From contig NZ_LIQH01000018.1 in NCBI RefSeq assembly GCF_001418085.1, positions 1 to 43,464 of the forward strand: a DNA stretch of 43,464 bases. The letters run 5' to 3'. A program made the position numbers and the translations under genes. Shown here in pieces: positions 26,255 through 33,923 of this stretch. The stretch's first letter is position 1. Each line of letters starts with the position of its first letter. The notes below the pieces were generated by a model that saw only the letters and a program-made list of their open reading frames with translations, did no database searches and had not been told where the DNA came from. Source of the DNA: Lacinutrix algicola. GTDB lineage: Bacteria > Bacteroidota > Bacteroidia > Flavobacteriales > Flavobacteriaceae.

Positions 26255-27910
26255 TTAATTTTCTGGTTCTGTATAAAAAATTTCAAACTCCGCTCTTAAT
26301 GGTGTGTCGACATTGTCGTTATAACCATGTAAAATTGTTCCCTTAGGACTTAAAACACTTGTGCTTGGCACCATGTCTATTGTAGTGTCGTCCTCATCTC
26401 TGTTTATTCCTTGAATTTTAGACTCTGAAAGAGAATTGACATTATTTGCAATAAATAATCCTAGTTTTACATTTGTAGAATCACTTTGTAAAATATTAGT
26501 GATGTGCTGAGTTAATCTAATTTTATAACGTACACCATTATCGTCACTATCTCTTGTTAGCATTTCGGAGTAAGCTGTTTTAGAGAATTCAGGTTGAGCA
26601 GTATTTGTTGATCCGTCTAAAAAGTAATCAATAATTGGAAGGTTGTTTTTTAAATCGTAAAGTGTTAGTCGGTCAGGTTCATCACCACCAACAAGATCTT
26701 GATTAACATAAAAAACTAAGTTAGCTTCGTTAATTAACCATTTATCTTTTTTACTATTAAAATAATCTAAAGTTGGTACCATGTCACCATCTTCATTTTC
26801 AATGTTTCCAGAAAATAATTCTAAAACAGCCATAGAGCCATCGATTCCTTTTAAATAAAGATTGTCTTCGTCACCATCATGATCATCAACTACATTAATT
26901 TGTTTAAATGTATTTACAATGTTTTCAGTAAATTGTAATGTGTAGATTGTTTCGTTTGAAGAATCATAAGGTTCATCAGCATCTTCCTCTTCTTGATTTG
27001 TGTAATCAAAAATAATATTTGCAGAATTAAAGTTTAAATATGTTAAGCTTCCGTTAGGGTTAGCAGAGTCTATTTCTTCAACTTTAATAATTATGCCTCT
27101 AAAAAAATCCTTAAAATTACTTTTTGTACTTAATACATCGTTGCCTTGGTTGGCAAAGAAAATATTTTCCCAAAAAGTTCTATTAGTATCTATATCTGTT
27201 GGATTCGATTTTAATAAATTAATTCTAATTCCTGGAGCGATACGTTCTGTTACTTCTGAAACACCATCAACTAATTCTTCTACAGTGTGCTCTGTATTGC
27301 TTATTTCAAATTCTTCATCTTTATATAATAATTCAGCATTTGTTTCAATTAAATCACCTTGATTAGAGTAGTAGCATTGTGGGTCTTGAAAATTAGAATT
27401 AGGATCTAAATCTCTAAGTACATAATTACTTCTGTATATGTATAACTTGAATTTTTGATTTGTTTGACCAATAATAGAATCTAACTGATAAGTGTTTGCA
27501 CCGTCATCATCTGTACTTTCTAAAGTAGAAAAGTAAGGGATATTTAACCAAATAGATTCAACAGATCTGTTTACATCTCCAAAATCTGGATTATAAGTTA
27601 ATGGAGCAACTTGGGCAGTTACACTAGCAGCAGTAGCTCCATAGGTAGCCGTTGGACTATTATAAATACCAAAAAGGTTACCATCTAAATCATTTGTTTT
27701 AACACCAACAGCATCGTTTGTGCCTCCGGAAAAAGGAGTAAACGTTTTAGTTCGTGTAACAAATGGAAATAATTTACTTGTAGCTTCAAAGTTTTTTATG
27801 CCTTGAATATTACTTTCTATATTGGTGAAATCGTTATCACAAGATGTAGAAATCACTAAAATTAAGCCAAGTAGGGCCACAGACTTGAGGCTTTTAATCA
27901 TTTTTTTCAT
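26255..27910 (-). CDS. DUF4270 family lipoprotein
   Basis: 551 aa. The lipobox STSC places the acylated Cys at residue 24. The rest is a beta-rich protein with no cysteines of obvious function and the conserved segments FVTRTKTFTPFSGG and LYIYRSNYVLRDLDP. This matches DUF4270, a Bacteroidota outer-membrane-associated family of unknown function. It lies between the mini glycogen synthase (19 nt) and glmS (6 nt), and the same order is seen in many flavobacteria, which hints at a cell-envelope role. No enzyme motif was recognised. Confidence 0.8.
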   Translation of the reverse strand: MKKMIKSLKSVALLGLILVISTSCDNDFTNIESNIQGIKNFEATSKLFPFVTRTKTFTPFSGGTNDAVGVKTNDLDGNLFGIYNSPTATYGATAASVTAQVAPLTYNPDFGDVNRSVESIWLNIPYFSTLESTDDDGANTYQLDSIIGQTNQKFKLYIYRSNYVLRDLDPNSNFQDPQCYYSNQGDLIETNAELLYKDEEFEISNTEHTVEELVDGVSEVTERIAPGIRINLLKSNPTDIDTNRTFWENIFFANQGNDVLSTKSNFKDFFRGIIIKVEEIDSANPNGSLTYLNFNSANIIFDYTNQEEEDADEPYDSSNETIYTLQFTENIVNTFKQINVVDDHDGDEDNLYLKGIDGSMAVLELFSGNIENEDGDMVPTLDYFNSKKDKWLINEANLVFYVNQDLVGGDEPDRLTLYDLKNNLPIIDYFLDGSTNTAQPEFSKTAYSEMLTRDSDDNGVRYKIRLTQHITNILQSDSTNVKLGLFIANNVNSLSESKIQGINRDEDDTTIDMVPSTSVLSPKGTILHGYNDNVDTPLRAEFEIFYTEPEN

Positions 27911-27929
27911 AAAATATTATCTTCGTGTG

Positions 27930-28736
27930 TTATAAAACACTTTCATTATAAAAGGTTGTGTAAGCTTCAGCAAACTCATCTTTTTCTTTAAAATCTAAAA
28001 CAGGCTTATCTGTTTTTGCTAAGTAATCTTCTAATTCTTTTGGGATTTCGTTAGAGCCAATTATTAAAGCATCTGAGTTGTCTATAGCAACCTTCATTAA
28101 ATTATTGTATGTAGGCTTTTCTAGCATTTTTATTGCATCCTTATCGATGTTATCGAAAGCTACTTTATTAATTAGGTCTTTATTTAACGTATCGTCAAAG
28201 CTTTGATTGTATACCGAGGTAACAATTTTACTTTCGTTAAATAGAGGTTCGTCTTTATAAAACTGCTTTAAGTATAGTGGTAGTAAAGAAGCAAGCCATC
28301 CATGCACATGAATAATATCTGGAGACCAGTTTAATTTTTTAACAGTTTCAATAACACCTTTTGCAAAGAAAATGGCACGTTCATCATTATCTGAAAACAA
28401 TTTTCCGTCTTCATCAGTTAAAGTAGCCTTTCTTTTAAAGTACTCATCATTATCAATAAAATAAACCTGAATACGCTCTTTTGGTATAGATGCAACTTTG
28501 ATAATAAGCGGCATATCTAAATCATTAATAACTAAGTTAATTCCAGAAAGTCTTATTACTTCGTGTAATTGATGTCTTCTTTCGTTAATGTTTCCATATC
28601 TAGGCATGAATATTCTAATTTGTCCTCCCTGTTGGTTTACCATTCTTGGAGTTTCAAACGACATTGAAGAAATCTCTGTTTCTGGTAAATATGGCACTAC
28701 TTCAGACGACACATATAATATTCTCTTATCTTTCAT
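27930..28736 (-). CDS. Glycogen/starch synthase N-terminal domain protein (half length, GT5-like)
   Basis: 268 aa. It aligns with the N-terminal Rossmann domain of GT5 glycogen synthases: RILYVSSEVVPYLPE at the start, IRIFMPRYGNIN, ERIQVYFIDNDEYF, DNDERAIFFAKGV and SPDIIHVHGWLASLLPLYLK. Normal enzymes have about 480 residues. The C-terminal domain with the nucleotide-binding ExGE part is missing, and the ADP-glucose motif KTGGL that should follow the first strand is replaced by TEISS. The gene order and likeness in other flavobacteria suggest a conserved family rather than a broken gene. The catalytic function is doubtful. It starts the operon with the DUF4270 and glmS genes and is divergent from panC. 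Confidence 0.8.
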   Translation of the reverse strand: MKDKRILYVSSEVVPYLPETEISSMSFETPRMVNQQGGQIRIFMPRYGNINERRHQLHEVIRLSGINLVINDLDMPLIIKVASIPKERIQVYFIDNDEYFKRKATLTDEDGKLFSDNDERAIFFAKGVIETVKKLNWSPDIIHVHGWLASLLPLYLKQFYKDEPLFNESKIVTSVYNQSFDDTLNKDLINKVAFDNIDKDAIKMLEKPTYNNLMKVAIDNSDALIIGSNEIPKELEDYLAKTDKPVLDFKEKDEFAEAYTTFYNESVL

Positions 28737-28839
28737 ACGTTAGTTTTATTCGATTTATGTTCTAGTTTTTTTGTTTTTTCTTTTAGTGTGAAACACTTAA
28801 AAAGTAATTCAACATCAAAAAATGTAATTAAAAAACACG

Positions 28840-28847
28840 CAAAAGTA
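28840..28847 (-). promoter_or_regulatory. Candidate -7 promoter box for the mini glycogen synthase operon
   Basis: On the minus strand this reads TACTTTTG then CG, an exact TAnnTTTG, about 103 nt before the start. The -33 region is not clear. It lies back to back with the panC box at 28879. Confidence 0.45.
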
Positions 28848-28878
28848 CAAAATTTTATGCAGTTTGCGACTAATATAT

Positions 28879-28886
28879 TATGTTTG
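28879..28886 (+). promoter_or_regulatory. Candidate -7 promoter box for panC
   Basis: TATGTTTG matches TAnnTTTG and is followed by CA. The expected transcript start is about 28891-28894. The ATG inside this box (28880) would then lie upstream of the mRNA, which argues for the panC start at 28910. Confidence 0.45.
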
Positions 28887-28909
28887 CATCCGTTAATTTT
28901 ATATTAAAA

Positions 28910-29758
28910 ATGATAGTTTGTACTAATAAATCTGAAATTCAAGACCTGATTACCAAGGAAAAGGCAAAAGGAACAACCTTTGGTTTCGTGCCAACTATGG
29001 GAGCATTGCACAATGGGCATATGTCTTTAGTAAAAAGAGCATTGCAGGAAAATGATTTTTGTGTGGTTAGCATCTTTGTTAACCCAACCCAGTTTGATAA
29101 TGAAGAGGATTTAAAAAAATATCCAAGAACTTTAGAGCGTGATGTTGAGCTTTTAAAAACGGTTTCTAATAAAATTATTGTTTACGCACCTAGTGTTGAT
29201 GATATATACGAAGGAAATACAAAATCTGAGCATTTTAGTTTTGATGGCTTAGAATTCGAAATGGAAGGCAAGTTTAGGCAAGGCCATTTTGATGGTGTTG
29301 GTACTATTGTTAAAAGACTTTTTGAGATAGTAACTCCGGATATTGCTTATTTTGGAGAGAAAGATTTTCAGCAATTAGCAATAATTAAAAAACTAGCTCA
29401 AAAATATAATATTCCTGTAACTGTAAAAGGTTGTGAGATTTTTAGAGAAGAAAATGGTTTGGCTTACAGTTCTAGAAACGAAAGATTAAAACCAGACTAT
29501 AAAAAAGCAGCACCTTTTATTTTTGAAACCTTAACTACTGCCAAGGAAAAGTTTGGCACAAAAAGTGCTAAAGAAGTAACAGAGTGGGTAGAGAAGCAAT
29601 TTGCAAAAAATAAATTCTTAGAACTTGAATATTTTATTATTGCCGATATTTCAACTCTAAAAACAGTAAAAAGAAAGTCTAAATCTAAAACGTATCGTGC
29701 GTTTGTTGCTGCATATGCAGATGATATTAGATTAATAGATAATTTAGCACTTAATTAA
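28910..29758 (+). CDS. panC: Pantothenate synthetase
   Basis: 282 aa from ATG at 28910. It joins pantoate and beta-alanine using ATP. Motifs: PTMGALHNGHMSLV (HIGH-type ATP site), NPTQFDNEEDLKKYPRT, GKFRQGHFDGVGTIVKRLF, YFGEKDFQQL and the KMSKS-like SSRNERL. An in-frame ATG at 28880 would add 10 residues (MFASVNFILK). I prefer 28910 because it gives the usual family length and because 28880 lies inside a promoter-like TATGTTTG. The next gene, panD, supplies its beta-alanine. Confidence 0.93.
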   Translation: MIVCTNKSEIQDLITKEKAKGTTFGFVPTMGALHNGHMSLVKRALQENDFCVVSIFVNPTQFDNEEDLKKYPRTLERDVELLKTVSNKIIVYAPSVDDIYEGNTKSEHFSFDGLEFEMEGKFRQGHFDGVGTIVKRLFEIVTPDIAYFGEKDFQQLAIIKKLAQKYNIPVTVKGCEIFREENGLAYSSRNERLKPDYKKAAPFIFETLTTAKEKFGTKSAKEVTEWVEKQFAKNKFLELEYFIIADISTLKTVKRKSKSKTYRAFVAAYADDIRLIDNLALN

Positions 29759-29759
29759 T

Positions 29760-29767
29760 TAACTTTG
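29760..29767 (+). promoter_or_regulatory. Possible -7 box right before panD
   Basis: TAACTTTG, an exact TAnnTTTG, ends 4 nt before the panD ATG at 29772. If used, transcription would start at or inside the start codon, giving a leaderless mRNA. It may be chance, since panD follows panC by only 13 nt. Confidence 0.3.
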
Positions 29768-29771
29768 CACC

Positions 29772-30122
29772 ATGCAAATACAAGTAGTAAAATCAAAAAT
29801 TCACAGAGTAAAAGTAACAGGCGCAGACCTAAATTATATTGGTAGTATTACTATTGATGAAGATTTAATGGATGCTGCTAATATTGTACAAGGTGAAAAA
29901 GTTCAAATTGTAAATAATAATAATGGAGCTCGATTAGAAACCTATGCCATTCCTGGACCAAGAAATAGTGGAGAAATAACACTTAATGGTGCGGCGGCAA
30001 GATTAGTTTCTCCTGGTGATGTACTTATATTAATTACTTACGGTTTTATGGACATCGAAGAAGCTAAAACATTTAAGCCTTCATTAGTGTTTCCAGACGA
30101 AGCAACTAATTTGTTGAAATAA
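29772..30122 (+). CDS. panD: Aspartate 1-decarboxylase
   Basis: 116 aa. It makes beta-alanine from aspartate. The self-processing site is Gly24-Ser25 in YIGSITID, where cleavage gives the pyruvoyl group. Other conserved parts are [42 protein letters not shown]. It lies 13 nt after panC and 3 nt before the YbhN-type gene, so it is part of one operon. Confidence 0.96.
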   Translation: MQIQVVKSKIHRVKVTGADLNYIGSITIDEDLMDAANIVQGEKVQIVNNNNGARLETYAIPGPRNSGEITLNGAAARLVSPGDVLILITYGFMDIEEAKTFKPSLVFPDEATNLLK

Positions 30123-30125
30123 TAA

Positions 30126-31079
30126 ATGAGTAAATCAATACTTAAAATATTAAAAATCACGCTCCCAATTTTATTGGGAGTTTTTTTAATATGGTATTCT
30201 TTGTCAAAATTATCTTTTCAAGAGCTTTTAGGTTACTTTAAAACAGCAGATTATACATACATCCTTTTGGGTGTTTTTTTTGGCTTACTAAGTCATTTGT
30301 CTAGAGCATATAGATGGACTTTTATGTTAGAACCTTTAGGTTATAAAATAAAACTAGGTAATAGTATAATGGCAGTATTTGCAACCTATTTAATAAACTA
30401 TACTATACCTAGGGCTGGAGAAGTAGCGCGTGCATCTATACTTACTAATTACGAAGGTGTGCCTTTCGAAAAAGGCTTTGGAACCATAGTCGCAGAGCGT
30501 ATTGCAGACCTTTTAATGATGTTAGTAATTATAGCTATTACATTGTTTTTAGAGTTCGATTTTATCTATAATTTTTTAACCGAAAAATTTAATCCCACCA
30601 AAATCATCTTTGCTTTTTTAATACTTGCTATTGCTGCTTTATTTTTTGTTTTTTATATCAAACGAAGCACATTTGCGTTAGCAATTAAAATTAAAACCTT
30701 TGTAAATGGTTTAATAGAAGGCGCTTTAAGTATTTTTAAAATGAAGAAAAAATGGGCATTCATATTTCATACAATCTTTATTTGGAGTATGTATGTACTT
30801 ATGTTCTATGTTACAACTTATGCTATTCAAGGATTAAATCCCATTCCTTTTGGAGCTGTTTTAATAGGTTTTATTTTGGCAAGTTTTAGTATAGCAGCCA
30901 CAAATGGAGGTATTGGTTCTTATCCAGAAGCTATAGTTATAGCCTTTTTGTTATTTAGTTTGCTAGAAGATCCAAGTCGTGCATTTGGTTGGATTATGTG
31001 GACTTCGCAAACAGTAATGATTATTATTTTAGGAGGTTTATCACTATTATTTCTACCTATTTACAATCGAAAGAAATAA
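30126..31079 (+). CDS. YbhN/LPG-synthase transmembrane-domain family membrane protein
   Basis: 317 aa with about 7-8 hydrophobic helices (first at about 9-25, last near 290-312). The family is the 'lysylphosphatidylglycerol synthase transmembrane region' (flippase-like) group; conserved parts are HLSRAYRWTFMLEPLGY, YTIPRAGEVARASIL and AATNGGIGSYPEAI. Members flip or move lipids or polyprenol-linked molecules; there is no lysyl-transferase domain here. It follows panD by 3 nt, and the esterase-like gene begins 35 nt after its stop. Confidence 0.85.
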   Translation: MSKSILKILKITLPILLGVFLIWYSLSKLSFQELLGYFKTADYTYILLGVFFGLLSHLSRAYRWTFMLEPLGYKIKLGNSIMAVFATYLINYTIPRAGEVARASILTNYEGVPFEKGFGTIVAERIADLLMMLVIIAITLFLEFDFIYNFLTEKFNPTKIIFAFLILAIAALFFVFYIKRSTFALAIKIKTFVNGLIEGALSIFKMKKKWAFIFHTIFIWSMYVLMFYVTTYAIQGLNPIPFGAVLIGFILASFSIAATNGGIGSYPEAIVIAFLLFSLLEDPSRAFGWIMWTSQTVMIIILGGLSLLFLPIYNRKK

Positions 31080-31114
31080 TTTGTACATTGCATTTTAATT
31101 TTATAAATACTACT

Positions 31115-32260
31115 ATGAAACGTATACTATACCTTTTCGTTATATTTCTTTCTGCACAATTTATTGGAGCACAAGTCACTTATAAAAATTTTAATTCAGA
31201 AAAACTAGGTGAAGCTAGAGAGGTTAAGATTCAATTACCAAGAAGTTACAATACTAGTGATAAAAGTTATCCTGTAGTTGTTGTATTAGATGGTGATTAT
31301 ATGTTCGAAATTGTTGCCGGAAATGTAGAATATGCATCTTATTGGGAAGATATTCCAGAAGCAATAGTGGTTGGTATTAATCAATTCGATAAGAGAGATA
31401 GCGATACTATGTATTCTCCACTAAATTCTTTGCCAGAAGAAACAGGAGCCGCTTTTTTCGATTTTATAGGTATGGAATTAATGCCTTACATAGAAAAAAC
31501 ATACAGAACAGAAAAGTTTAAAGTAGCAGTAGGTCATGGTGCTACAGCAAATTTTATAAACTATTATTTGTTTAAAGAAATACCTTTGTTTAATGCTTAC
31601 GTCAGTTTAAGTCCGGAGCTAGCTCCAGATATGCAAACCTTTTTAACCGAAAAGTTATCCGGTGTTGAAACTAAAACATTTTATTATTTAGCAACTTCTA
31701 ATAATGATATTAAAGACATTAAAACAAAAACTGAAGCTCTAAATACAGCTATAAAAAGTATTGATAATAAAAACGTGCTTAGTGCTTTCGATAATTTCGA
31801 TGGTCCAACGCATTACTCACTTCCTGCACATGCTATACCAAAAGCTTTAGAGAGTATTTTCTTTGTTTTTAAGCCTATTTCTAAGCAAGAATATAAAGAG
31901 ACTATTTTAAAACTAGAAACATCTCCTGTAGATTATTTAGTTGAAAAATATGCCGCTATCGATGATTTATTCGGAATTGATAAACCAATTTTAATAAACG
32001 ATTTTAGAGCTATTGCAGCTGCGATAAATAAGTCTCAAAAGTTTGAGTATTTCGAACCTTTAGGAAAGTTAGCCAGAAAACATTATCCAAATACACTTTT
32101 AGGAAACTATTATTTAGGACGTTATTACGAAGAAACCGGATCTACAAAAAAAGCTATGAAAACATACCAGTCTGCTTATATTTTAGAAGAAATTGGTGGT
32201 ATTACTAAAGATCATGTTTTAGAGCTTTCAGAACAAATTAAAGCTGATTTCGGATACTAA
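31115..32260 (+). CDS. Esterase-fold (alpha/beta-hydrolase) secreted protein lacking the nucleophile serine
   Basis: 381 aa from ATG at 31115. The signal peptide is MKRILYLFVIFLSAQFIGAQ. A longer in-frame TTG at 30989 lies inside the previous gene and would put 42 residues before the signal peptide, so it is rejected. The fold matches esterase D/IroE-type hydrolases (IQLPRSYNTSDKSYPVVVVLDGDYMF, ALIVVGINQF-like strand, THYSLP). The nucleophile elbow reads VGHGATANF with Gly142 where Ser is expected (family GHSxGG), so the protein is probably not a normal serine esterase. The C-terminal ~90 residues look like TPR helices. It lies between the YbhN-type gene and radA. Confidence 0.75.
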   Translation: MKRILYLFVIFLSAQFIGAQVTYKNFNSEKLGEAREVKIQLPRSYNTSDKSYPVVVVLDGDYMFEIVAGNVEYASYWEDIPEAIVVGINQFDKRDSDTMYSPLNSLPEETGAAFFDFIGMELMPYIEKTYRTEKFKVAVGHGATANFINYYLFKEIPLFNAYVSLSPELAPDMQTFLTEKLSGVETKTFYYLATSNNDIKDIKTKTEALNTAIKSIDNKNVLSAFDNFDGPTHYSLPAHAIPKALESIFFVFKPISKQEYKETILKLETSPVDYLVEKYAAIDDLFGIDKPILINDFRAIAAAINKSQKFEYFEPLGKLARKHYPNTLLGNYYLGRYYEETGSTKKAMKTYQSAYILEEIGGITKDHVLELSEQIKADFGY

Positions 32261-32348
32261 ATAAATATGTTTTTCGCTTGCGCGGAAGAAATAACTAACT
32301 AAATAAAAGTGTTTTTGCTGTTAATACAGTTGTAAAACAAAACCTGTT

Positions 32349-33707
32349 ATGGCTAAAGTTAAAACCACGTTTTTTTGCCAAAGTTGTGGCACGCAATATT
32401 CTAAATGGCAAGGACAATGTACAGCTTGTAAAGAGTGGAATACTATTGTAGAAGAAGTTATTCAAAAACCAGAAAAGAGCGATTGGAAAACGCCTTCAAA
32501 TACAAAATCGCGAGCTTCTAAACCTTTAAGAATTAAAGAAATTGATTCAAGTAAAGAAGCAAGGTTAGATACTTTAGATGCAGAGTTTAATCGTGTTTTA
32601 GGTGGTGGTATTGTTCCAGGTTCATTAACACTTTTAGGTGGGGAACCAGGAATTGGAAAGAGTACATTATTACTTCAAATTTCTTTAAAATTACCATATA
32701 AAACGCTTTATGTTTCAGGCGAAGAAAGTCAGAAACAAATTAAAATGCGTGCAGAGCGTATAAATCCTAATAACGACAGTTGTTATATTCTTACCGAAAC
32801 AAAAACTCAAAATATCTTCAAACAAATCGAAGCTTTAGAGCCAGATATTGTTATTATCGATTCTATTCAAACATTGCATAGCGATTATATCGAATCTTCT
32901 AGCGGAAGTATCTCTCAAGTAAAAGAGTGTACTACAGAGCTAATTAAGTTTGCAAAAGAAACCAATACACCAGTTATATTAATTGGTCACATTACTAAAG
33001 ATGGTAATATAGCAGGACCTAAAATATTGGAACACATGGTAGATACTGTGTTGCAATTTGAAGGTGATCGTAATCACGTATTTAGAATTTTAAGAGCTCA
33101 AAAAAACAGGTTTGGTTCTACGCATGAACTTGGTATTTACGAGATGCAAGGCTCGGGTTTACGAGAAGTAAGTAATCCTAGTGAAATTTTAATTTCTAAA
33201 AAAGACGAAGAACTTTCTGGTAATGCTATTGCAGCAACTTTAGAAGGTATGCGCCCATTAATGATAGAAGTGCAAGCCTTGGTAAGTACTGCTGTTTATG
33301 GAACACCGCAACGTAGCGCAACAGGATTCAATGCTAAACGACTAAATATGCTTTTAGCGGTTTTAGAAAAGCGAGCTGGTTTTCGTTTAGGAGCAAAAGA
33401 TGTATTTTTAAACATTACAGGTGGTATTAACGTAGATGATCCGGCTATAGATTTAGCCGTAGTAGCTTCAATATTATCTTCAAACGAAGACGAAGCATTA
33501 CCTTCAAATTATTGTTTTGCAGCAGAGGTTGGTTTATCTGGAGAAATTCGTCCAGTTCAACGTGTGGAACAACGTATTCTTGAGGCAGAAAAACTTGGTT
33601 TTTCAACTATTTTTGTTTCAAAATATAATAAAATATCACTTAAAGATACAGAGATAAAAATCCAATTAATTTCTAAAATTGAAGATTTGGTAGACTTTAT
33701 TGTGTAA
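32349..33707 (+). CDS. radA: DNA repair protein RadA
   Basis: 452 aa. The zinc finger is Cys10, Cys13, Cys24, Cys27. Walker A is GGEPGIGKST (Lys104 the phosphate binder), and the RadA-specific KNRFGS motif is at 252-257. A Lon-protease-like C-terminal domain follows (LNITGGINVDDPAIDLAVVAS, ALPSNYCFAAEVGLSGEIRPV). It is a RecA-like branch-migration ATPase in recombination. It is probably the last gene of the panC transcript (88 nt after the esterase-like gene). Confidence 0.96.
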   Translation: MAKVKTTFFCQSCGTQYSKWQGQCTACKEWNTIVEEVIQKPEKSDWKTPSNTKSRASKPLRIKEIDSSKEARLDTLDAEFNRVLGGGIVPGSLTLLGGEPGIGKSTLLLQISLKLPYKTLYVSGEESQKQIKMRAERINPNNDSCYILTETKTQNIFKQIEALEPDIVIIDSIQTLHSDYIESSSGSISQVKECTTELIKFAKETNTPVILIGHITKDGNIAGPKILEHMVDTVLQFEGDRNHVFRILRAQKNRFGSTHELGIYEMQGSGLREVSNPSEILISKKDEELSGNAIAATLEGMRPLMIEVQALVSTAVYGTPQRSATGFNAKRLNMLLAVLEKRAGFRLGAKDVFLNITGGINVDDPAIDLAVVASILSSNEDEALPSNYCFAAEVGLSGEIRPVQRVEQRILEAEKLGFSTIFVSKYNKISLKDTEIKIQLISKIEDLVDFIV

Positions 33708-33721
33708 AAGTGTCTAAGCAA

Positions 33722-33746
33722 ATTAAGTTGCCGAAACCAACTTAAT
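33722..33746. other. Hairpin after radA
   Basis: ATTAAGTTG, 7-nt loop CCGAAAC, CAACTTAAT: a perfect 9-bp stem 15 nt after the radA stop. There is no T run, so it is a poor terminator by standard rules. It may still be a 3' end stabiliser. Confidence 0.45.
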
Positions 33747-33773
33747 AATTATTAAATCAGGTAGTTGGTCGTT

Positions 33774-33807
33774 TTTAGTTTAAAAATGCGTTAATGCATA
33801 AACTAAA
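33774..33807. promoter_or_regulatory. Spaced inverted repeat upstream of the second adhesin
   Basis: TTTAGTTTA, 16 nt, TAAACTAAA: a perfect 9-bp inverted repeat about 117 nt before the adhesin ATG. The spacer contains the near-palindrome ATGCGTTAATGCAT. It looks like an operator; no regulator gene lies nearby. Confidence 0.4.
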
Positions 33808-33810
33808 CGG

Positions 33811-33829
33811 TAATTTATGTATTTAATCG
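33811..33829 (+). promoter_or_regulatory. Upstream element shared by both large adhesin genes (copy 2)
   Basis: TAATTTATGTATTTAATCG, 17 of 19 identical to the copy at 2636-2654. It lies 94 nt before the ATG. Confidence 0.4.
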
Positions 33830-33879
33830 AATAATAAATGTTTGTATTTGTTATTTAAACTAATATTGTGGCTACTTTT

Positions 33880-33900
33880 TACCTTTGACTCCCCAAGTCT
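33880..33900 (+). promoter_or_regulatory. Candidate -7 box and small palindrome before the second adhesin (copy 2)
   Basis: TACCTTTG (33880-33887) matches TAnnTTTG and overlaps the palindrome GACT-CCCCA-AGTC (33887-33899). The palindrome ends 23-24 nt before the ATG. Copy 1 (2682-2696) has GACT-TTTTA-AGTC at nearly the same distance. TTGTGG lies upstream in both cases. Confidence 0.4.
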
Positions 33901-33923
33901 ATTGGAAATGAATGATTTAACCT

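Noticed and set aside
27930-28736. Pseudogene of glycogen synthase
   Set aside because: The frame is intact with normal start and stop, and no remnant of the second domain follows; the 19-nt gap leads straight into the next gene.
30989-31114. 42-codon N-terminal extension of the esterase-like protein from TTG
   Set aside because: It overlaps the previous gene by 91 nt and would bury the clear signal peptide that begins at 31115.
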